Shown: positions 1 to 5,638, counted from the first letter of the stretch. The stretch: DNA of 5,842 nt from Methanocorpusculum sp. (GCA_030539595.1 JAUNXW010000109.1:1-5842); one strand, 5' to 3'. Numbers and translations are program-made. The notes: a model not told the origin generated them from the letters alone.

Positions 1-1
1 G

Positions 2-418
2 GCTGTGTGTATTTTGCCGACAGATGAACTTTATGTTTATCTTATTCGTCAATACAGAGCTGTGATTGATGAGTATATTTTTGAAGTTCCCGCAGGCGGT
101 ATGGATAATGCAGGAGAAAGTTCTCTTCAATGCGCTATGAGAGAGCTTGCTGAAGAGGCAAGGCTTAAGGCTGCGAAATATATTCCAAGGGGCTATGTTT
201 ATTCGTCTCCCGGGTTCTGTACTGAAAAACTCTGGCTCTATGAGGCTCAGGGGCTTACTCCGTGCGAGGATTTTGCACGCGATGAGGATGAGATTATTGA
301 TGTTGTGAAAATCCCAAAGACAAAGGTGTTTGATATGATTAATAACGGTAATATCAATGATGCAAAGACGATTACTGTTCTTACGCGCTGTCTTTCGCAG
401 AAGTTCAGATTTCAGTAA
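2..418 (+). CDS. Nudix hydrolase, ADP-ribose pyrophosphatase-like (5' end cut by window)
   Basis: This is the C-terminal part of a Nudix hydrolase, most like the ADP-ribose pyrophosphatases that split ADP-ribose into AMP and ribose 5-phosphate in the cytoplasm. The reading frame is open to the left edge, and the visible protein starts in the middle of the fold at a strand that normally precedes the RQYR motif, so roughly 40 residues are probably missing. Counting the GTG at base 5 as residue 1, RQYR is at 15-18, the EVPAGG substrate segment at 27-32 and the Nudix box at 32-54. The box keeps G32, E38, R46-E47-L48 and the metal-binding E50-E51, but the usual Gly before the last hydrophobic residue is Arg53. 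The SSPGF segment further on is also typical of this subfamily. The GTG at base 5 is not likely the true start. The gene ends in TAA followed by a T-rich tract and is convergent with the next gene. The family call is firm; the exact substrate is inferred. Confidence 0.88.
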   Translation, partial: AVCILPTDELYVYLIRQYRAVIDEYIFEVPAGGMDNAGESSLQCAMRELAEEARLKAAKYIPRGYVYSSPGFCTEKLWLYEAQGLTPCEDFARDEDEIIDVVKIPKTKVFDMINNGNINDAKTITVLTRCLSQKFRFQ

Positions 419-430
419 TTTTTTGAGCTT

Positions 431-449
431 GTTTATTTTATTTTTTTTT
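431..449 (+). terminator. T-rich archaeal-type terminator after the Nudix gene
   Basis: The short convergent gap holds a T-rich stretch ending in nine consecutive T residues at 441-449, on the coding strand of the Nudix gene and 13-31 nt past its stop. Archaeal RNA polymerase terminates at such T tracts without needing a hairpin. No comparable T tract is visible on the minus strand after the Cas4-like gene, so its transcript end is unclear. Confidence 0.6.
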
Positions 450-506
450 AGATGATTCAGTAAATGTCTCAAATCAAAGATTCGCTGTTTACTTTACAAA
501 CCAAAT

Positions 507-1184
507 CTATGACCTCAGCCTTTCGAAAAGCGATTTAGGTTTCCTTGAAGTACTGCATGTCTCCTTAAATTTACAATTAATGCAGTGTGTTCCGTGAATT
601 GCCTTTGGAATTTCTCCGCGTGAAATTTTCTCCGCAGCGTCGAGCGCAAGAAGAAAAGCACGTCTGTCAGAAGCAGACAAAACAGCGCTTCGAATAGTTC
701 CTGAGCCAAGATACTCAACGCGCCCGTACATCTCTTTCTTAAACATCTCCTCCAGACAAATTGCATAACACGCTGCCTGAACTCTGTTAGAAATATAAAC
801 TCCGTTTGTGGGCGCTTTACCGGGCTTAACTATAGAAAAACTGTCATCAAAAAGTCTGTCGACACGCCCGTAAATATTGTATCTTTCAGACCTGACCGAA
901 ACATCATAATCCTCTGCGCGCCTCCAGGTAACTTTATTACACGCCTCGACAATCGATTCAAGTATTTCTCTTGCGTCGCTTTCACAGTTTGGAACTGTCA
1001 GCTCAAGTTCGTCCCAGATTTTTTCAATGTCCAAAACATCTCCTAAATGGTATGAAACCTGTTTTGCGACGCTGTATGAAAGAGGCTCTTTGAATTTTGT
1101 ATCGGATTTCGAGAGATATACTTTCATCGGACAAATACTGCAGGAAGCAATTTCATTTATTGGTATACCTTTTTCTCCGTTCAT
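507..1184 (-). CDS. Cas4/RecB-like PD-(D/E)XK protein with Fe-S cysteines, catalytic acid apparently missing
   Basis: A 225-residue protein with the layout of Cas4-type Fe-S exonucleases: Cys15 and Cys18 near the N-terminus (ahead of PMKVYL), a His at 46, GRVD with Asp109, a lysine at 120, a Q-x3-Y motif (Gln136, Tyr140) and a C-terminal C-x2-C-x5-C cluster (201, 204, 210). Cas4 proteins use four cysteines for a 4Fe-4S cluster and an Asp...Glu-x-Lys site for metal-dependent DNA cleavage. Here the Glu position two before Lys120 is Ile118, so the E-x-K motif is broken and activity is doubtful. From memory, methanogens encode stand-alone Cas4-like proteins with a similarly degenerate segment outside CRISPR loci. 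There is no cas1, cas2 or CRISPR array here, so a role in general DNA metabolism is more likely than spacer acquisition. The ATG at 1184 is chosen because a TATA box lies about 30 nt upstream and a longer frame would enter the divergent promoter. Family confident, function not. Confidence 0.82.
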   Translation of the reverse strand: MNGEKGIPINEIASCSICPMKVYLSKSDTKFKEPLSYSVAKQVSYHLGDVLDIEKIWDELELTVPNCESDAREILESIVEACNKVTWRRAEDYDVSVRSERYNIYGRVDRLFDDSFSIVKPGKAPTNGVYISNRVQAACYAICLEEMFKKEMYGRVEYLGSGTIRSAVLSASDRRAFLLALDAAEKISRGEIPKAIHGTHCINCKFKETCSTSRKPKSLFERLRS

Positions 1185-1224
1185 ATGCTATACAAATAAA
1201 TTCATTCGAAACATTATAATATTT
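1185..1224. promoter_or_regulatory. Compact divergent promoter between the Cas4-like and DUF3467 genes
   Basis: Only 40 bp separate the two divergent start codons. On the plus strand a TATA-like TATACAAA at 1189-1196 lies about 30 nt before the DUF3467 ATG. On the minus strand TATTATAA (plus coordinates 1213-1220) lies about 30 nt before the Cas4-like ATG. With the usual archaeal spacing of about 25 nt from TATA box to transcription start, both mRNAs would begin only a few nt before their start codons and would be essentially leaderless. No Shine-Dalgarno sequence is visible for either gene. The transcribed regions would each overlap the other promoter, so expression could be mutually exclusive. 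Box assignment is by eye. Confidence 0.6.
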
Positions 1225-1515
1225 ATGGCAAACACAGAAATCAATGTCCAGATTCCGCAGAACCTCGACCCTGTATACAGCAATATGATTCAGATTGCGT
1301 TTAAGGATGATGAGTTCACTATGATGTTTCTTCATCAGCTTCCGTCCGTGAATCAGGCGAAAGCTAAAGCTATCGTTTCAATAAGCCCGGCACACGCTAA
1401 AAAACTTCTTGCGGCGCTTGAAAAAAGTGTGAAGGACTATGAGGAGAAATTCGGCGCTATTTCTCATCAGACCCCAAATAATAATGAAGGTTTCGCTTTA
1501 CAGGGTTATTCGTAA
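1225..1515 (+). CDS. DUF3467 family small protein
   Basis: A 96-residue protein recognised as DUF3467, a short family of unknown function found in archaea and bacteria. The characteristic run is visible: a strand with DPVYSNM, then DEFTMMFLHQLP, a conserved VNQAKAKAIVSISPAHAKKL block and an ending around YEEKFGAI, followed by a variable polar tail. The length matches the family. There are no membrane segments, signal peptide or metal-binding cysteines, so it is probably a small cytoplasmic protein. The frame stays open upstream to 1027, but that stretch lies antisense within the Cas4-like gene and the family begins close to the ATG at 1225. That ATG sits about 30 nt after a TATA-like box and has no Shine-Dalgarno sequence, which suits a leaderless mRNA. 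It is divergent from the Cas4-like gene and is followed by a tRNA gene on the same strand. No function can be assigned. Confidence 0.88.
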   Translation: MANTEINVQIPQNLDPVYSNMIQIAFKDDEFTMMFLHQLPSVNQAKAKAIVSISPAHAKKLLAALEKSVKDYEEKFGAISHQTPNNNEGFALQGYS

Positions 1516-1530
1516 AGCACATATCCAATA

Positions 1531-1540
1531 AATTATTATT
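1531..1540 (+). promoter_or_regulatory. Possible TATA box of the tRNA-Thr gene
   Basis: An AT-only stretch, AATTATTATT, lies about 38 nt ahead of the mature 5' end of the tRNA. With usual archaeal spacing, transcription would start near 1560-1565 and give a short 5' leader for RNase P to remove. This is placed by eye in an AT-rich gap, so the assignment is weak. Confidence 0.35.
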
Positions 1541-1577
1541 TATTCAGAAGCAATGTGTTAAGGCAGTTAGTTTTTCT

Positions 1578-1649
1578 GCCGCCGTGGCTTAGCGGTATAG
1601 CGGATGATTCGTAATCATCAGGTCGCGAGTTCAAGTCTCGCCGGCGGCT
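1578..1649 (+). tRNA. tRNA-Thr (anticodon CGU)
   Basis: A complete cloverleaf can be drawn. The acceptor stem GCCGCCG (1578-1584) pairs perfectly with CGGCGGC (1642-1648), and the discriminator base is U at 1649, as is common for archaeal threonine tRNAs. The D arm spans about 1587-1601 and contains the GG pair. The anticodon stem GATGA/TCATC (1603-1607 with 1615-1619) closes the loop TTCGTAA, giving anticodon CGU at 1610-1612, which reads ACG threonine codons. The variable loop is five bases. The T stem GCGAG/CTCGC closes the loop TTCAAGT. There is no intron and no encoded CCA end, so CCA must be added after transcription. The T-rich run right after the gene would serve as its terminator. 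Confidence 0.97.
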
Positions 1650-1668
1650 CTTTATTTTTTAATTTAGG
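1650..1668 (+). terminator. T-rich terminator after tRNA-Thr
   Basis: Directly after the discriminator base comes a T-dominated stretch with a run of six T residues at 1655-1660, the usual way archaeal tRNA transcription units end. Confidence 0.5.
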
Positions 1669-1677
1669 ACTTATACG

Positions 1678-1701
1678 GTGTTTTCTGAAATAGCAAAACA
1701 C
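1678..1701. repeat. Inverted repeat GTGTTTT / AAAACAC
   Basis: A perfect 7-bp inverted repeat (1678-1684 with 1695-1701) with a 10-base loop, between the tRNA and the membrane protein gene. Its right arm overlaps the start of a repeat that recurs near 5669. It is AT-rich and could be a weak hairpin or a binding site; no role is evident. Confidence 0.4.
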
Positions 1702-1727
1702 GACATCTTTAGCATGTTCCTTGCTCA
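1692..1727. repeat. Dispersed repeat, copy 1 (diverged)
   Basis: This stretch aligns without gaps to 5669-5704 at 30 of 36 positions, including an exact 12-base block GTTCCTTGCTCA (1716-1727). In the other copy the block forms a small GCAAG-TTC-CTTGC hairpin; here the left arm reads GCATG, so one pair is lost. Two copies in intergenic DNA about 4 kb apart point to a dispersed intergenic repeat family rather than chance. No coding capacity or target-site duplication was seen. Confidence 0.55.
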
Positions 1728-1741
1728 CAGTATTTAGCTAT

Positions 1742-1775
1742 TTTGTCCAATGGATTAACATGACGATTGGACAAA
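1742..1775. promoter_or_regulatory. Perfect 10-bp inverted repeat, candidate operator of the DUF4013-uvrB unit
   Basis: TTTGTCCAAT at 1742-1751 is the exact reverse complement of ATTGGACAAA at 1766-1775, with a 14-base spacer, so equivalent half-site positions are 24 bp apart, a little over two helical turns. This suits binding by a dimeric regulator. It lies about 32 bp upstream of the likely TATA box, the usual place for archaeal activator sites. The right half with part of the spacer, TGACGATTGGACAA (1761-1774), recurs exactly at 4710-4723 ahead of the DUF5714 gene. The binding protein is unknown. Confidence 0.6.
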
Positions 1776-1807
1776 CCCTAAAAATATCACACCCCGCACC
1801 AGAACAA

Positions 1808-1815
1808 TTTATAAC
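1808..1815 (+). promoter_or_regulatory. TATA box of the DUF4013-uvrB unit
   Basis: TTTATAAC at 1808-1815 starts 36 nt before the ATG at 1844. Standard archaeal spacing would put the transcript start a few bases before that ATG, giving a nearly leaderless mRNA; no Shine-Dalgarno sequence is present. This placement is the main reason for rejecting the upstream TTG and ATG starts. Confidence 0.55.
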
Positions 1816-1843
1816 CCATTCAGACAATAGTAATATAACTATA

Positions 1844-2749
1844 ATGGAACACTCTGAAATCATATCCGACGCCCTCACCTATATGAGAAAAGCATTTTTC
1901 AACCTGAAAAATATACCCAGATGGATAATATTACTTCTCTACGTAATAGTCCCCATGTTCATCGGTGGAATTGCAGCATACATCTTACTCGAACTCGTAG
2001 CGCTTCCTATACTCGAATCTGTATTCGTCAGCGACAACTTCGGATTCACTCACAACTCTTTGAGCGGAATACTGCTCTTCGTATCCATAATAATCGGCTT
2101 ATCCTGCATGTTCTTCTTCCCGTTCTTACAGGGCTACATATACAGAATATTAAAAGTAGGAAAAGAAGCGCCTGACTACAGAAACAAATGGGGGCTGTTT
2201 TTCTCAGGATGGAGAGTAAACGCAGTACTTCTCTACTACTCAATTCCATTAATCGTAATCTCACTCATATACCTCATAATATTTGCCTACATCTTCCCCA
2301 ACTTAATCTCATACGCGCCCATAACCGAAGTTCAGTTCTCCGTAATCCTTACAGGAATTCTCACATTCATCTACGCAGCGCTTGAATTCATATCATTCAT
2401 ATTTGTAGCACTCTTCGCATTCGTAGGGCTTGTTCATCTCGCACGTTCTGGCTCGGTTCGTGAATCTACGGGAATCAAAAAGATGAAAGATATAATCTCC
2501 AAAATCGGCTGGTATGACTACATATTATCCTTAGTAATCATGTCAATAGTTTTCCTGCTCGTCACATTCATCTTCATTCTTATCGGTCAGAACTTAATTT
2601 ATGACCTCTGGGGTCTTGGAATTTTGCTTGCGGTCTACATCTTCGTAATGATTCCCCTTGCGACATTCTTTGCTAAATATCTCTCATATGTTTACGATTC
2701 GGCGTTCAACCAACCGGAAGAGGATGACTCTGAATTTGATTTCTTCTGA
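1844..2749 (+). CDS. DUF4013 family multi-pass membrane protein
   Basis: A 301-residue integral membrane protein that fits DUF4013, an archaeal membrane family of unknown function. A short amphipathic N-terminus leads into about six hydrophobic segments, near residues 27-52, 74-98, 126-155, 163-195, 226-248 and 255-275. Between the second and third is the family-like motif GYIYRILKVGKEAP (97-110) with a following W-x-LFFSGWR block. A charged loop lies at 201-222, and the protein ends in an acidic tail (EEDDSEFDFF). No catalytic motif or transporter signature is visible. The frame is open back to a TTG at 1721, but that extension would cover the inverted repeat and the TATA box and is polar and unlike the family, so ATG 1844 is preferred. 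The stop is 4 nt before uvrB, implying one mRNA. The first 60 codons are strongly A/C-ending (45 of 60) against 29 of 60 at the end. Function unknown. Confidence 0.85.
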   Translation: MEHSEIISDALTYMRKAFFNLKNIPRWIILLLYVIVPMFIGGIAAYILLELVALPILESVFVSDNFGFTHNSLSGILLFVSIIIGLSCMFFFPFLQGYIYRILKVGKEAPDYRNKWGLFFSGWRVNAVLLYYSIPLIVISLIYLIIFAYIFPNLISYAPITEVQFSVILTGILTFIYAALEFISFIFVALFAFVGLVHLARSGSVRESTGIKKMKDIISKIGWYDYILSLVIMSIVFLLVTFIFILIGQNLIYDLWGLGILLAVYIFVMIPLATFFAKYLSYVYDSAFNQPEEDDSEFDFF

Positions 2750-2753
2750 ATAA

Positions 2754-4685
2754 ATGTCAGAGTTCAAACTTCACTCAGACTATAAACCCAAAGGCTCACA
2801 GCCTCAGGCAATCGAAGAACTGACCGAAGGGTTCAGAAACGGTGAGCGCTTTCAAACACTTCTTGGAGTTACAGGTTCTGGAAAAACATTTACCATTGCA
2901 AACGTTATCGCAAACGTCCAGAAACCCACAATAGTTTTTGCGCACAACAAAACTCTTGCGGCGCAGCTCTACAACGAATTCAAGGAGTTCTTCCCTGAAA
3001 ACCATGTGGAGTATTTTATCTCTTACTACGATTACTATCAGCCTGAAAGTTACATACCAAAAAAAGACCAGTATATAGAAAAAGACGCCTCAATAAATCC
3101 TAAAATAGAGATGATGAGGCTTGCGGCAACGGCATCGATTCTCTCTCACAGAGATACGATTATCGTCGCCTCGGTTTCATGCATTTACAATGTCGGTGAC
3201 CCAAGCAATTTCAAAAATCTCGGGTTCGAGATTCGCAGAGGTCAGAAGATAAACCGCCGAGAAATCTTAGAAAAACTTGTGTCGATTCTTTTTGAGAGAA
3301 ACGATATTGAGCTGATGCCGGGAAGATTCAGAGTTAAAGGAGACACTATTGATATTATTCCCGGATATATGCCGAATATTATCCGTGTTGAACTTTTCGG
3401 CGACGAGATTGACAGAATCAGCGAGATTGACAAAAATACGGGACGTGAAAAAGAACGTCTCGACTATTTCTATATTTATCCGGCAAAGCATTTCGTAGCC
3501 CCTGAGTCTGAGCAAAGCGCGGCAATTCAAGCCATAAGAGATGAACTTGATTCGGCTCTTCAAAACAGCAATCTTGACGATTTGGCGCGTCACAGACTTC
3601 GCCAGAGAACCGAGTTCGACCTTGAGATGATTTCAGAAACCGGTTCATGCAAAGGAATTGAAAACTATTCGCGTTTCTTTGATGGAAGAAAACCCGGAGA
3701 CAAGCCTTTTTGTCTTCTTGATTATTTCCCTGACGACTTTTTGTTCGTTATAGATGAAAGTCATCAGTCGCTTCCTCAGGTCAGAGGAATGTATAACGGC
3801 GACCATGCGAGAAAAATCCCTCTTGTTGAATACGGTTTCCGCCTTCCAAGCACTTTTGATAACAGACCGCTCAAATTTAATGAGTTTGAGGATTATCTGA
3901 AACATGTTATTTTTGTTTCTGCAACTCCGGGTGAGTATGAACTTAAACATTCCAATGATGTAGTCGAGCAGATTATAAGACCGACAGGTCTTGTTGACCC
4001 TGTTGTTGAGGTCAGACCTATTACCGGTCAGACTGAGGATTTGATGAGGGAGATTCGCGAGACTATTGCGAAGGGTGAGCGGGCTCTTGTTACAACTCTT
4101 ACGAAGAAGTTAGCAGAAGAACTTTCAGAGTTTTTCCTTCGCGAAGGTATCAAGACGCGCTATCTTCATTCGGAGATTAAGCCGCTTGAAAGAACTGAGC
4201 TTATCAGACAGTTGAGGCTTGGGATTTTTGATTGTCTGGTGGGTATTAATCTTCTTCGTGAAGGACTTGATATTCCCGAGATTGGTTTTATTGGTATTCT
4301 TGACGCGGATAAGGAGGGATTTTTGCGAAATACGCGCAGTCTGATTCAGATTATCGGACGCGCGGCAAGAAATTCTGATTCGCATGTGGTTTTGTATGCG
4401 GATAATATGACGGATTCGATGAAGGCTGCAATTTTTGAGACTAACCGCAGACGTAAAATGCAGATGGAGTATAATGCTGAGCATGGTATTATTCCTGCAA
4501 CTATTGTCAAGCCTGTTCCCGAAAAGGAAGTCGATTTGAGGGATTCAAAGAATGTCGCAAAATCAGATATACCGAATCTTATTATTGAACTTGAGTCTGA
4601 GATGAAGACTGCTGCGGAAAGTCTGGACTTTGAAAGGGCTATTGAACTTCGCGACAGGATTAAAAAACTCCAGAAAAAACTTTGA
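2754..4685 (+). CDS. uvrB: UvrB, nucleotide excision repair DNA-damage helicase subunit
   Basis: A full-length UvrB of 643 residues, slightly shorter than the usual 660-670. UvrB is loaded on damaged DNA by UvrA, probes the lesion with a beta-hairpin and recruits the UvrC nuclease. Visible motifs in order: Walker A GVTGSGKT (38-45, Lys44), the damage-probing hairpin starting YYDYYQPESYIP (91-102), the DESH Walker B box (334-337) followed by QVRGMYNGD, SATPGEYE (389-396), the LREGLDIPE motif (501-509), QIIGRAAR (532-539) with the arginine finger, and a C-terminal UVR domain (about 608-643) that contacts UvrC. All key residues appear intact. UvrABC is of bacterial origin and occurs in some mesophilic euryarchaea. 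The gene starts 4 nt after the DUF4013 stop with no Shine-Dalgarno sequence, so it probably depends on coupled translation. uvrA and uvrC are not in the window. Third-base use changes strongly along the gene. Confidence 0.98.
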   Translation: MSEFKLHSDYKPKGSQPQAIEELTEGFRNGERFQTLLGVTGSGKTFTIANVIANVQKPTIVFAHNKTLAAQLYNEFKEFFPENHVEYFISYYDYYQPESYIPKKDQYIEKDASINPKIEMMRLAATASILSHRDTIIVASVSCIYNVGDPSNFKNLGFEIRRGQKINRREILEKLVSILFERNDIELMPGRFRVKGDTIDIIPGYMPNIIRVELFGDEIDRISEIDKNTGREKERLDYFYIYPAKHFVAPESEQSAAIQAIRDELDSALQNSNLDDLARHRLRQRTEFDLEMISETGSCKGIENYSRFFDGRKPGDKPFCLLDYFPDDFLFVIDESHQSLPQVRGMYNGDHARKIPLVEYGFRLPSTFDNRPLKFNEFEDYLKHVIFVSATPGEYELKHSNDVVEQIIRPTGLVDPVVEVRPITGQTEDLMREIRETIAKGERALVTTLTKKLAEELSEFFLREGIKTRYLHSEIKPLERTELIRQLRLGIFDCLVGINLLREGLDIPEIGFIGILDADKEGFLRNTRSLIQIIGRAARNSDSHVVLYADNMTDSMKAAIFETNRRRKMQMEYNAEHGIIPATIVKPVPEKEVDLRDSKNVAKSDIPNLIIELESEMKTAAESLDFERAIELRDRIKKLQKKL

Positions 4686-4700
4686 GAGCGGTGGGTTCAA

Positions 4701-4710
4701 ATTTATTTTT
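4701..4710 (+). terminator. T-rich terminator after uvrB
   Basis: ATTTATTTTT begins 15 nt after the uvrB stop, and a second T run (six T) occurs at about 4730-4735. Either could end the DUF4013-uvrB transcript. The first run abuts the conserved element at 4710-4723. Confidence 0.45.
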
Positions 4711-4723
4711 GACGATTGGACAA
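4710..4723 (+). promoter_or_regulatory. Second copy of the TGACGATTGGACAA element, upstream of the DUF5714 gene
   Basis: This 14-base stretch is identical to 1761-1774 and sits about 30 nt upstream of the TATA-like box of the next gene, nearly the same spacing as in front of the DUF4013-uvrB unit. Only the right half-site is present here; no inverted partner was found nearby. An exact 14-mer shared at matching promoter positions suggests a common regulator. Confidence 0.6.
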
Positions 4724-4746
4724 GTTACGTTTTTTATTAACTTAAC

Positions 4747-4760
4747 CGAAAGTATTATAC
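4747..4760 (+). promoter_or_regulatory. Archaeal promoter (BRE plus TATA box) of the DUF5714 gene
   Basis: CGAAAG followed by TATTATAC (4753-4760) resembles a purine-rich BRE plus TATA box. It begins about 36 nt before the ATG at 4789, so transcription would start only a few bases ahead of the start codon; no Shine-Dalgarno sequence is present. Confidence 0.6.
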
Positions 4761-4788
4761 TCATTCCACCTAAACTTTTAGATTAGCG

Positions 4789-5520
4789 ATGTCCGCAAAT
4801 GTTTCCACAAAATGTATGATATGCGGTGAGGAAATAACACAGGGAGATGTACCTATAAAATCAATCTGTGACATCTGCGGAGAAGAGTTCACATCATATA
4901 ATTTCTGTGAAAACGGTCATCACGTGTGTATGAAATGCGTGACAAAATTATTTGCAGACGCAAAAGATATTTTCCTGAATACAAAATCAGAGAACCCGAT
5001 AAAAATAGCTGAAGAGGTTATGGACTTGCCGAATTTTACGCTTCTCGGATGCAAGCATTATTTTGTCGCTTCCCTTGCGCTTTGTGCGGCATTTAAAAAT
5101 TCAGGCGGAGTGATTGAAGATTATGAAAAAGTTGTCTCAATTATAATTGAGAGAATTTCACAACTTCCGCCTTCGATGTGTAAAGTAGGCTCAATTTGCG
5201 GTGTCCCTCTTGCGGTTGGTGCAGGTCTTCATGCAACCGGTTTGAAATCTCAAAATGATGATATTCATAATAAGATGTCAAGTAAACTTACAGCGTTCTG
5301 TATTGAGAAAATGTTTCACGAGGAATATACGGGAAATTCAGAATGCTGTAAAAGGAACACTTATATTTGTATTCATGCGGGAGCAATTTTTATTAAGAAT
5401 AATTTCTGGGTGGAGATGAGTCTGCCGAAAAAGATTGTTTGTAAGTATTCGGAAGGCAATCCTAAGTGCAATAAGGATAAGTGCCGTCTGTATCGCGGGA
5501 AATCGTCGGATAATATTTGA
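4789..5520 (+). CDS. DUF5714 family cysteine-rich protein
   Basis: A 243-residue soluble protein with 18 cysteines, matching DUF5714, a family of unknown function that I recall from methanogens and some anaerobic bacteria. The N-terminus has a zinc-ribbon-like set of C-x2-C pairs: Cys9/12, Cys27/30, and Cys40 with His44/45 followed by Cys47/50 (CENGHHVCMKC). The central domain has GCKHYFVASLALCAAFKNSGG (start 87), then PPSMCKVGSICGVPLAVGAG (127-146), which parallels the family's Cys/Gly block. Six more cysteines follow (186, 187, 194, 218, 227, 232). The pattern predicts bound metal, zinc in the N-terminal part and perhaps an Fe-S cluster or other metal in the core; this is inference. Some relatives, as I remember, are fused to SAM-dependent methyltransferases, but no such domain is here. 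ATG 4789 is chosen for its spacing to the TATA box and because the first Cys pair follows at once. It has its own promoter and shares an upstream element with the uvrB unit. Confidence 0.78.
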   Translation: MSANVSTKCMICGEEITQGDVPIKSICDICGEEFTSYNFCENGHHVCMKCVTKLFADAKDIFLNTKSENPIKIAEEVMDLPNFTLLGCKHYFVASLALCAAFKNSGGVIEDYEKVVSIIIERISQLPPSMCKVGSICGVPLAVGAGLHATGLKSQNDDIHNKMSSKLTAFCIEKMFHEEYTGNSECCKRNTYICIHAGAIFIKNNFWVEMSLPKKIVCKYSEGNPKCNKDKCRLYRGKSSDNI

Positions 5521-5523
5521 GTA

Positions 5524-5531
5524 TGTCCAAT
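5524..5531 (-). promoter_or_regulatory. Isolated ATTGGACA half-site (minus orientation)
   Basis: TGTCCAAT is the reverse complement of the 8-base core shared by the two promoter elements further left. It lies just past the DUF5714 stop, 41 nt before a TATA-like TTTATATC. The match does not extend beyond eight bases, and an 8-mer could recur by chance in this length, so the assignment is tentative. Confidence 0.3.
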
Positions 5532-5599
5532 AGTAGATTTAGATATTTAAATTAATTTGAAGTAGTAATTTGTTTATATCTGTGCGCATGTCGTTACAC

Positions 5600-5638
5600 C
5601 ACGAACATCACACGAAAAAAACGCGAAAATCACGAAAA
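5600..5638. repeat. Short degenerate CACGAA repeats
   Basis: Four CACGAA-like units begin at 5600, 5611, 5622 (as CGCGAA) and 5631, spaced 11, 11 and 9 bases, close to one helical turn. The tract is A-rich between units. Similar intergenic CACGAA tracts are familiar from other prokaryotic genomes as non-coding repeats; no function is implied. Confidence 0.5.

Noticed and set aside
507..1184. CRISPR adaptation module
   Set aside because: The Cas4-like gene stands alone without cas1, cas2 or an array, and its catalytic motif is incomplete.
1027..1224. Upstream extension of the DUF3467 frame
   Set aside because: It lies antisense to the Cas4-like gene and across the divergent promoter; the conserved family region starts at the ATG at 1225.
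1578..1727. Integrated element using the tRNA-Thr gene as attachment site
   Set aside because: No integrase gene is present and no second copy of the tRNA 3' end was found in the window.
1721..1843. Longer start (TTG 1721 or ATG 1760) for the DUF4013 protein
   Set aside because: It would place the inverted repeat and the TATA box inside the coding region, and the added residues are polar and unlike the family N-terminus.
3242..4484. Several minus-strand open frames within uvrB
   Set aside because: They are shadows of the strongly conserved uvrB coding frame and have no promoter or family features.
1844..4685. Replication origin suggested by the change from C-rich to G-rich on the plus strand
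   Set aside because: The change happens inside coding sequence, restarts in the next gene and follows gene direction; no origin repeats or orc1/cdc6 gene were seen.
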